Source of the DNA: Arbacia lixula | Lineage: Eukaryota > Echinodermata > Echinoidea > Arbacioida > Arbaciidae | Length of the DNA stretch: 64,000 nucleotides | Assembly: GCA_963669155.1 (NCBI GenBank) | Contig: OZ022577.1 | Span: forward strand, 27,249,865 to 27,313,864 | Direction of reading: 5' to 3' | Shown: positions 47,901 through 59,629 of the stretch, piece by piece | How positions within the stretch are numbered: the stretch's first letter is position 1 | How the letters are laid out: every line of letters starts with the position of its first letter | The notes under the pieces: generated by a model | Told to the model about the DNA's origin: nothing | Database searches by the model: none | What the model saw: the letters and a program-made list of their open reading frames with translations, nothing else | Program-made: the position numbers and the translations under genes

Positions 47901-50900
47901 CCATCCAGCTCTTCTGCATCGATGAGCGCTACGAAATGAGGTGGGCCGCTTTACCCAGGGTCTATCTGTCGCTTCTTTTTAAAGGAGAATGAAACCATGA
48001 AAAAGATTGAATTTATCAAAAGCAGAAGAAAAAAAAAGAGGGCTTGCTGTGATTTGCAATTGATCACAGTTTGACTTGCAATTGATACCAAACTGTACGT
48101 TAAAGATAGTGGATTGGACTTACAATCAATTCAGATCAATCGTAACTTATTATCTCTTTGTTTCTTTGTCTTTTTTCCCATTCATTGTCTCAGTCCTCTC
48201 ACTTTGAACGAGTCATTGTTTAAATATGTAAAAGTTAATGCATGTACATGCATGTATTTGTTTGTACTTGCAGTAACATGTGATAGATTTTCTGAAAGCT
48301 ATGGGGCCAGAAATTGTATTTATTTTAAGTTTGGTCCCCAATCTATCAATTATTCTTATTGTTTAGAATAACAATTGTTAAGTATTTCAATTTTTCTATT
48401 GCATTTCATAATGAGTGAAATAAACAGATCTAATCTTCTATTTTTGTTGATGTCCTCACTAGGTCCCAAGACTTCCTCCCCATGGCCTTCTCTCTCTTCC
48501 CTGACAAAGACTTCTGTCTGCTGACCGTCCCTCACCTGGTTCCAGAGTTCCCCCTGCTGCAGAACTTTGTGGTAAGTCTTTCACCGTCTATTCATTCAAA
48601 GATTTTCATTGGTTGGGTATATGATAAAAGTATTGTTTCCCACTTCTCCCAACCTTTGTACTAAATACTGGACACAACCTGAATTGGGAAATGGCACAGA
48701 TCATTGACTTTGATGCATATTTTTGGCCACTGAAAGTGAAAGATTTGTCTCCGTGTAAGAACTTTTTGGTATGGCTTGCCTCCGAAGTTCCTTTACTCTG
48801 CCTCTTGCCCTATCGCAATGAACACTGGTCCCTGCAGCCTGGGTACCGACGTCTCTAGTGTCGTGGGTCCTGGTGAACTTTACCCGCTGTTCACGGGATG
48901 GAGATCGAGCTTGGTTGCTGTGATCCGCTGAGATGGTACCTGTTCCCCACTTGAGGATGACGTAGCCTTGTTGCGCCAGTCTGCTCGGTGATGAGGAGGG
49001 GTGGGGGATCTCCTGGGTTCCTATCGTTGCGACTGCTTCCGAAGGTTGTTGCCCTTTTCCACCTGTTGGATTGGTCCTCCCTGCACTGCTTTCGTCCTTC
49101 CTGGACCTCTGTCTTGGGTGATATTTCCTTTCTCTTCCCTCGAAGATCCGCTATTATCAAAATTATCAAAATTATCAAAAGACAACAGTACAATAAGTTT
49201 GGAGACATAATACGGCATAATAGTTTAATGATCAGAGTCATAGAAGGTCATTTGAATGGAATATGAACCCTTTGAATGCGACATGTGAATTTGTTCACAA
49301 GTAAAATTCCATAGAGCGCCGTTTTATGTGGCGCACAACGGGTTAAGACACAAGGTAGGGTTTCATTCTCATTTAACAATGCCCCTGCTTGTTTGTTTGT
49401 TGCCATGACAGCGGGTAACACCCAAGTGCCCCAGTGTGCTACCCCAGGAGCTGTACCTGTTCCACCGGGCGGGGCTGCTACAGTCCTTCGTGGTGCGCCC
49501 TGCCTGCACCGCAGACACACCCTCCATCGAGGCCCTGGTCGGCAACCTACACAACAAGGATGTGCTGCTGGCCGACCTGCACAACTTCAACCAGGCCAGG
49601 AGAGACCCGGTATGCACCACAAACTTGCTCTGTCTGTCTTTCTATCTATCTCACAGAAGTCTGATGCGATGCCTCAAACCGTGAGGCACCGCATACTTGT
49701 GCTGCACAATATTTTGATAATATCGAATACATGTGATGTTGAAAAAACATAAAATATGCAGTATTGATATCATGATAAGCTCATTATATCATAAAGGCTT
49801 GATATCACTTCAATTAATGTCGATACTGACATTTCAGTAATTTCCTTTTGAAATTAATATTGCAAAAAGCAAAGGCAAGCATTTTTAAATAAACAAAACA
49901 AACATTCAGTTTGAAAATTATGACTGCAAACCAGATAAAATTAACATGGAGGCTGAGGCATATTTCTTAATTGTGTGCAGTCGATTTGCTCTTGTTTAAA
50001 ATGTGAATGCATTGGTCCCAGATTGTCCTTGTGGCGTATGTTTTGATGGTCAATGTAATATAGTGCCTTTAAGGTTGGGGTAGCACTTTTGCAAGTTAAA
50101 CAAACAAAATTGTGTAAATACTGAGGAAAACAGGAGAAATTATTGTATAGGAACTTTCCTCGCAATAATAGAACGGGAAACTCACTTTAAGCTGAATTAT
50201 CTTGATTGGAAGATTTTAATTTTCTGCCTCCCCACTCTTCCACCCCTAGGATGGCACCCCAATCAAGGCCTTTGTGGCCACCTGTCTGGACCAGGTGGTG
50301 GGTGTCGCCCTCACGAGGGCCGAAGAGGACATCGAGTTTGTCCGCTCCCACTACAACATCGAGGACTTCATCTACTTCAACCACCACCGCCGGGATGAGC
50401 ATGGCCGCCTGCACCACCTGGCACTGAGCCCTGCCTTCCAGCACCGCTCTAGACACTTCCTCAAGGAGCTGCTGAGGCAGTCTCACCACACCTGCCTCTA
50501 CTACCCTGTCTACCTGCCCTTCTCAGTGAGTCCACCATGTCTGCTGCCCTCTTTTCATTCTGATTAAATCCATTTTTCATAAAAATTAATTTTAATGCCT
50601 CTGCCATAATAGAGGCATTTTGTTTTCTGCTTGTCTGTCCAACTGTCCATCCATTCATTCATTTGTCTTTCCGGAATATCTGGAGACCGTTTCAGTTGAT
50701 TCGCTCCAAAGCTGATACTTGGATGTAATTTTATCAAAGCAATCAACAGTGTAAAATTGAGGTCACTGTGTGTTCCACCAAAAGCAAGCAATCGATGCTC
50801 TTCAAATGATACTGAAGTCACATTTTTAAATGATGGCACTGTTTTTCCCTGGCCAGAATGACACCAAGCACTCTCTGGTGACCTGTCTGAACTTCATGGT

Positions 50901-53900
50901 GCCTGTGAGGGCCAGGAGGCAGATTGTCTACCCCCTGCAGCAGCTGGGCCAGAACGCACCCTCCCAGAGGGTCATCAAGGAGCAGGTAAGAGCCCAGCAA
51001 CCACAGAACCAGGCAGTGCTCTACAATAAGATGCACTAGTATCTGTAACCTGGGGGGCATTTCATCAAAGGACTTGTCGGATATTTTATCCGACAAGTTT
51101 GCTCTCGGCCAATAAGATGCAAGCATTTCAGTAGCTTATAACAGTTTGTCGGATAAAACGTTCGACAAGTCCTTTGATGAAATGCCCCCCTGGAGGGCGT
51201 TTCATGAACATTTTTCGTCTGACAAGCTGTCTTTTTCCGACAGTTACCATAGTAACAGTCAGAGACTAGTGCCTCTCAGCCAATAAAAACCGAGGATTTC
51301 ACTGAAGTTGTCAGCACTGACTATTTGGTCAGTGCTGACAACGTTCATGAAATGCCCTCCAGGTCTCCAGGCTGTTTAGCATTTCTAATCCTTAACATTC
51401 CATAAAGGGTTCTGGCTGTAAGTAGACTAACATTTCTTGATTTCTTCTCCTGCTCAAGTAGAATGGATTTAGAAGAGGATATTGATAAAGGTACTTATTT
51501 TATGAGTTCATTTTATTTTCCAGTTTGGATTAAAAATATCCATCAGCCTGGAAACTAGGTTATTGAGCACATGTTTACTCATCGACTCGACCACAAGGAG
51601 CTTAAGAAAAAAATCATATTGCTTAAAAATAAACAGACTTCAAGTTGTGCTTGGTCTTCCTTTTATCTGCTTATTCTTCGAACAGAATGATCAGTTAATC
51701 TTATTATTATGACGATTTCCAGTAAAACAAAGATTGTTTCATCTATTATCTCGTCTCAAAAAGCATTGAATTCTTTAAACAGATTTCAAGTATATTGTAC
51801 TTTTTTATTCAGGAATTGTATGCGCTGAGCCACATCAACAGGAAGCTAACCTTAGAGCCAAAGGTCACCATCAATGCTCGGATCGTTGTCATCGGAGCCT
51901 CCGACACTGGTATTGCCTTCCTGGAAACACTCGCATTCTGGTAGGACACTCCTTCTTTGAGATGTATCTATGTTATATATGAAATGTCAATACTTCTGTA
52001 ATGCTTTTGTTATATTTAAGCATTTTATCCTATCATTATCCAATATTATTCATTTCATGAAAATGTGCAATGAAGTTTAAGTTAATTCACTAAAATATTT
52101 TGTGCACCACTCAATAGGATACCTTGTGTATTGCATTCTTCAAAAACTGTTTATGAAGCAATCCTTTGTTTGAAATATTCTAGTCTACACTATGAGTATT
52201 ATTCCGAATTGCTCTGAAATTCAGAGACTTTATCATAACTCAAGGTTTTCTCCTAAATAGTATTCTGAAATCTCTCCTAACTTCCCTCCTAAATCCCTTC
52301 CTAAATTTTCTACATGTTGAGATGCAAGACAGCGACAGATGTTTTACTTTCTGTTTTATCTTCTCTGTTTTACTATCAGAGGCTTTACACTCTCGAGCTA
52401 GTTTGGGTTCAGCCATTATGGATCCATCTTGTGCACTACACTGTACCTCGCCACACATGACACTATTCCAGCTTTACACTCTCAAGCTAGTTTGGGTTCA
52501 GCCATTTGATATGGATTCATCTTGTGCACTACACTGTACCTTGCCACAGATGACACTATTCCATAACACTTTTCTTTCTATGCCCAGCCCTCACCTGAGA
52601 TTCAACAACCTGTGTCTGGTGTCGCCCACCGGGCTGCCTGGTCACATGCCTGCTGAGGACACCCACAGCTGCTGTCTGTCCACCAGCTACTGCTACACTC
52701 ACTCCCAGCTCTCCCAGATCTCACTCAGGTCATGGGTCAACGTCGTCTCCGCCAAGATGACCGGCATCAACCGGTTAGTCACCATTCTCAATGATCACTG
52801 AGCAATGAATCCTCAATTCTCAATGATCACTGAGCAATGAATTATCAATTCTCAATTCTCACCATTCTCAATGATCACTGAGCAATGGATTCTCAATTCT
52901 CAATTCTCACCATTCTCAGTGATCACTGAGCAATGAATCCTCAATTCTCAATGATCACTGAGCAATGAATTCTCAATTCTCAATTCTCACCATTCTCAAT
53001 GATCACTGAGCAATGAATTCTCAATTTCTCAATTCTCACCATTATCAATGATCACTGAGCAATGAATTCTCAATTTCTCAATTCTCACCATTATCAATGA
53101 TCACTGAGCAATGAATTCTCAATTTCTCAATTCTCACCATTCTCAATGATCACTGAGCAATGAATTCTCAATTCTCAATTCTCACCATTATCAATGATCA
53201 CTGAGCAATGAATCCTCACCATTCTCAATGATCACTGAGCAATGAATTATCAATTCTCAATTCTCACCATTCTCAATGATCACTGAGCAATGAATTCTCA
53301 ATTTCTCAATTCTCACCATTATCAATGATCACTGAGCAATGAATTCTCAATTTCTCAATTCTCACCATTCTCAATGATCACTGAGCAATGGATTCTCAAT
53401 TCTCAATTCTCACCATTCTCAATGATCACTGAGCAATGAATTCTCAATTCTCAATTCTCACCATTCTCAATGATCACTGAGCAATGGATTCTCAATTCTC
53501 AATTCTCACCATTCTCAATGAATCACAGTATCCATGATCACTGCCTTTTGCAGTGAACTTTATGACAGTTGTGCTGTTTAAAAATGTATTGCATCATGCG
53601 ATTCTTGTTATTTTCTAGGTCTCATTATGATGTAATGTTAAATTAAATGTATTTTTGTTACAAGGGGAAAGGTTTCCTATCTGCTCAAGCCTTGTGCTTA
53701 TTTCTGAATGTCTCCATTATCTGTGATTCTTTCATATTTTTAAAATGGTTTTTACTTCCATGAAAATAAAAAGTGAATTGAATTGACTTGAACTAAATGC
53801 AATTTCAGAAGGCCCACCCAAAAATTTTGGGTAGAAGTTTTTAGGGCTAATAATGATAAGTTTCTATTGTATAGTGATTGTGTATTTTTTCATATTCTAC

Positions 53901-56900
53901 GTGCATTTGTATGCCACAGTAACACAATTTTATTTTAACAACTTATTTCAAAACTAGCAGGCAGTTCAGCAGAAAGAGTACTTGTCCTATATTTTGTTCA
54001 TATCAATTTCTGCTCCAAATGTAATCACATTTCAGGCTGCTCGCGCTGGTCTAAAATCTTGAAGTAAACGGGTTAATATAAGTTACACTTTTAAGTGCTA
54101 ATATCTGAACACTCTCTACGTATTTTGCTTAACTAATTTTATATTTTACCCATCTTTCCCACCCTTTGAACTCTTCCAGAGGCAGCAAATATGTGAAGAT
54201 ATCAGACGGAACAAAGGTTCCCTATGACCACCTTATCATCACCACAGGCCAGCAGTATCAGGTACGGATAAGCCCGTTCTGGAGCGCTAGTTCTTTATGT
54301 ATTAGGTATGTTTTATGGTTGTCTGTCTGTCAGAGTACTATTCAATCTGTCCTGCATGACATAAGGTTCAAAAAGACTGAAGTAAATTGATGAGAATTTA
54401 GGTAAAATTTCTTGCGGTCAAAGGTCAATGGACTTCGCTAGAAAGGAATCTTTTTCTATTAAGGAGAATGAAATCTTGAACATGAATTAAATCAAATTAA
54501 GGCAGAAAACCAGATTGGTAAAAGTTTCAGAAAAGACAAATGTGTGTGTGTGTGTTGTGTTTGTCTGTCAGGTGAGCTGCCCCACTGGAGCAGACATTGG
54601 GAAGCTGGTCACCAACAAGGAGGTTCCAAACAACCCTGACCGCAGGTTCGTTGGTGAGAAGCCCAGGAATGTCTTCACCATCAACGAGGAGACAGAGGCA
54701 GCACACATCATTAAGTGGCTCAACAAGCGCTTTGTCAACGCAGAAGGTATGACTGGGAGGGTGTTGGCATCACTGTTGAGCAATGCTGAATGCTGTAGTA
54801 TGATTGTGAGATCCAAGGTTGTTGTGTTTGAGCAGCGTTTGTCAGAGCTATACCTAAAGAATAACCCAACAGTCCTTTGAAGGACTATGACATGGTGTAC
54901 TGTGAAAACTATCCACCCAGATGTATAATTGGGTACCTCGTACGAATGGAATGAGTGCGCCTTGGTTACTTACGTACTGCCAGAATGATAAAGGATCCTT
55001 TGAGATTGGACAGATCTCACAAAGACAAGAATCTGATGACCAGGGTAGATTTTTATGCCTCCACCATGAAGTGGCCGTAGGCATAATGTTTTGGGGTTGT
55101 CAGTCCGATCACTACTTGGGGGTAGACTGGTGACGTTTTTGGTGAAATTGCTGGAAGGTCAGAGGTCAAAGATCAATGAACTTTGCAAAAAAAAATATTT
55201 TTATCATATCATTATCACCCAAATCCAAGTCCAATGGTGCAATTCTAACCAAGCATGGTACAGAGATGTATAAATTCATGGAGGTACACTGGTTAAAGAT
55301 TGTCCGTCCCTTTTGCGAGCTTAAAATTTGAAATCGTCTATCACGATCGTAAATTGAAGAATGTGTGATTCAAGATCATTTCTAAGAATATAGCATGTTG
55401 AAGTTTTCTGTATATGTAAAAATTTCAGCCGTTAAATTTCAAACCGACTTTTTTCGTACTACGAAAAAAGTATTAGTCTTTGTTACAGTATCTATGAGGT
55501 TATTATGCATGTGTGAAATCATTTTATGAGTAATTACCAAACTTTAGAGATGATCCCTTCTATAGAACAATTTTTTCATACTGCGTTTTATAATTTGATA
55601 AACAGATTAATCAATAAAGCAGATATTTCAACACAAACTGCTAAGAGCCTGAAGTAAAGACTATTAATCAGATGTTGTTTACGTGCATTATTTGAATTTC
55701 ACACTACTTATCAGTTTCAAATTATGAATATACAGCTTGCTAACACTTCTCTATATGTTTTGCCAATGTTTCGATGGTTTTGTGGTGATCTGAAAAAGGG
55801 ACGGGCTGTCTTCAAAGTTTGGGTGAAATTCCTGAAAGTTCAAGGGTCAAAAGTCAATGAACTTTGCTAAAAAAATTAGCTAAAATTTGCCCTCAAAGTG
55901 ATATTTTTCAAAATAAATCCAAATCCAATACCAACCAAACATGGTACAAAGATGGATCACTACTTGGGTGTAGACTGATGACATTTTTGGTGAAATTTCT
56001 GAAAGGCTCTAGTTTAAAAATTGAATTTTTATTTTGGAATTGTTTTTATTTGATTCATCATAAAAAAACAGCAAAAAGTAACAAAACAGGACAGTATTCA
56101 AATTCACAAAAATATGATCTACATAAAAGTATAATAATGAAATTAACAAATTAAAAAACATTTCTTGAGAATGTAAAGGCAACATAGAAGTACAAAAAAG
56201 ATATATATAGAATTCACCCCCCAAAAGTTATTCATTAGTAAATTATTAACTCCTGGTATGCTGTTGTGTTTGTTTTCTCTAGGCAAGGTGATTGTGTACG
56301 GCAGCAGCCTGGATGCTTACACGGCCGTCCAAACACTGCTATCTCTGGGCGTGGCTGGCCATCGCATCGCCATGGTGCAGCCTCCGCAGCGCTTCACCAC
56401 CTCGTGCTTCAACAACCCTACCGTCCTAGAGGCCACTCACCAAGCCATGGCCCAGGCAGGAGTACAGCTCCTGCAGGGGTACTACCTGGCCCAGTGGAAT
56501 GATGGCAAGGGGGTGCAAGGAGGGGGTGACAGGGGGGCAGCAGGGGAGGTCTACTGCGCCTCGTTCACCTCGGAGACCAAGCCTGTCAAGCTGGAGTGCT
56601 CTGTCTTCCTCTGCTTCAACCGCAAGGCCGTCGACTACGACGCATTCAAAGGTATTGAATTCAGTTGATTTGAAAGCTGTTATTTCATTATTTTTTGCAG
56701 CCGGAAGGCGGAATTGCATTCAGTGTACAATGATAACATGTAAAAATCCTGTATGTTGACACTCAAGTTACTTTAAAAAATCACTAGTTGTTCATCTTTC
56801 GTAGATACAGAATGGAAAATAGTTGCTAGGACTTGTGAAGCTTTAAATATACCACACAGATGCGTTATGAAAAACTGTTTTACAGGATGGAGCATACAAT

Positions 56901-59591
56901 ACTTACTATTAGTTGTATGCCTCAAATTTCTTTTAACATTGAAATCATCCCAGAAAGCCCCGTCATTAAAATCTAGCTATTTTTCCTTTGTTAGCTACAG
57001 GTGAAGTTCAGGAACATGGATCATGAATATTCTTGTCAGGAGTATACAGATAATAATATTGTTATATGTAGGTCCTGGAAATATTGAGTAACTGCATTCA
57101 CTCTCCATATAAACACTTCCTTTAGGAACTTCAAAGTTGCTAATTTCTTCTTCCTCTTTTTTTCTTCCAGCAATCAACGACAGTTGCCTGGTGTACGATG
57201 GTCGTCTGGTCATCGATGCACTCTTCCACACTAATGACCTGTCCATCAGGGCAGCTGGACCGGTCACCAAATTCCAGAGAAAATACCACACAGATCAATG
57301 GTCAGTGTCTGAATGTGCAAGTTTTGTTTGATATTTTGTTTTGTGTGCGTGTGTGTTATTTGTGTCTATACTGATTCTTCTTTGGTGTACTTTGTAATGA
57401 TTGTTGTAATTTTTAGCTTATTGGTTCTTCTTGCTTTCATTACTTTTGATTATAAACTTCACTTTGTTGTTTGCTTTAGGACGCACTCCAACTTCAACTC
57501 CAAGGAGGTGGGTCGCTCCCTGGCCTCCACCATGCTGAGACTCTTTGACCCCACCATAGAGAATGACGTGGCCCCGCCCGCAGAGCCACACCCCCTCATC
57601 CCACTCTACCAGGGGGCCAAGGTGCAGGGCGGGGTCCTTCCAGGGGGACTGCACTACCTCCACTATGACAAGCCTGGCCTGGACACACCCCTAGAGGTCC
57701 AGATGGCTCAGGCTGACTACGTGAGTCTGACAATTCACATAGGAATTAAGCTCCCTTCAAGCTACATTAACCCTATGTGTGCTGTTATAATATGCTGCTC
57801 TATGGGATTGGTGTGTGTTGATGGTGAAACAATCCACATCTGGCACGTAAAGGGGTAATGAAGTTTGTTCAAATTCATGATACTTTAAAAAGGGTCTGGT
57901 CTGCAAGCCTAGCTTATATGGACTCGTCTACTCTATCAGTTTATTTCATCATAATGTAAACACAATGTAGTGTGATTAAGGTTCCTTGATTTTATGTTGA
58001 ACAAGTTTTCTTTAAAATCAATACCATATTCTTATAAGATGTGGAAATGAAATACCTCAATGACGCATAAAGAGTTACTGTTTTTGGAAAGTACTCATAG
58101 AACCAACATTGTACTGAATGTCTCAAACCTGAAAGAACCTTTCAACACTATCTCTTTCATGTGCATACACAGGGGCGGGACATCATTACGACGGATGCTC
58201 AGCAGAACTACTTCAAGCTTCACCTGAACCAGTACTGCAACATCCAGACCGTCACCTGCCTCTCTAGCCAGGTAGGCACAACTCCCTCTTCAGGGGATTA
58301 AGTACAATTACCATACCGCCGGTCAATGCGAGGCGCATCAACGGTCTATTGTTGGTCAAGTACCCGGATACGCCGGCTATTAGTATTGGACCATTTATAG
58401 TTAGTGCGCTGCACTGACCATAGGGTATTTAAACCCCTGCTTACTACAATTTTGTATCACACCTGACGAAGTGTTGCAGCGGCACACGAAACGTCGTGAT
58501 CTTTTCGATACCGTTTACCTTACATTGCGAGACAAACGATTATCAGTAGCTACCATACAGTTATTTCAAATAAAATAGATTCCAATCAATAAAACGAAGG
58601 GGGGGGGGGGGGGAGAAATATTTGAGGAATGTTCTTCATATGAGCAGGTCTTTGTTATATTAAGATATATTGATATTTATACAGTATCTTTAGGCTGTGT
58701 TATGAATTTAATAAGGTGTATGGAGAGGACTTTGTGATTCAATCACTCCTGTAGAGTGAGAGAGGAAGAGAGAGAGAAAAGGGAAGAGATAGAGATAGAG
58801 AGGAGAGATCATGCTATTCATGGATGCATTTATGTGAAGAAGTTTTAATGTTTATGTCTGTGTCTTTGTGTACTTGTAGATCTGTCTCTTTTATCTATGT
58901 TTCTGCCTCTTCCATTTCTGTTATGAAAGGATCATTCAATCTCCAATTCTCCTCTGAGCCTCTATCTTCACTCTAGGGTAACATTTAACCCTCCTAGTAC
59001 CAAGACAGGAAAGCTCCCATGACTTACTATGCACCTATGCACTTTCATGCACCTATAGTACTGAGAATGTTGATGAAATGACTTTTCCTCTACAGCCCAT
59101 TGATGTGCCCAACCTGCTGTGCCTGTACAACATCCATGAGCGCTTCCTTAACAACCTGGTGTCTCGCTTTGACGAGGGCTTGATCCCAGACCTATATGCC
59201 TACTTCAAGGAGCCCTGGAGCCTGGCTCTCTTCCATGACCGCTTCACAGACTTTAGGCAGGAGGTCCGGGAGCTCCTGGTGCAGAGACCAGTGAGTTTGA
59301 GCTCCATCCATCCATCCATCTATCCAGTCATTCATTCATCCATCCATCCATCCATCTATCCAGTCAGTCATTCATTCATGCATGCATGCATCCATGCATC
59401 CATGCATGCATGCATCCATCCATCCATCCATCCATCCATCCATCCATCCATCCATCCATCCATCCATCCATCCATCTTTCCATCCATCCTTCCATCCGTC
59501 CATCCATCCATCCATTTATCCATCCATTCATCCATCCATCCATTCATCCATCCATCCATCCATCTATCTGTCCATTCATCCATCCATCCAT

Positions 59592-59629
<38 letters not shown>

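Noticed and set aside
53640..56250. Possible hidden gene between CFAP61 exons
   Set aside because: Open frames here are short and match dispersed repeats. Flanking CFAP61 exons join in phase without extra sequence.
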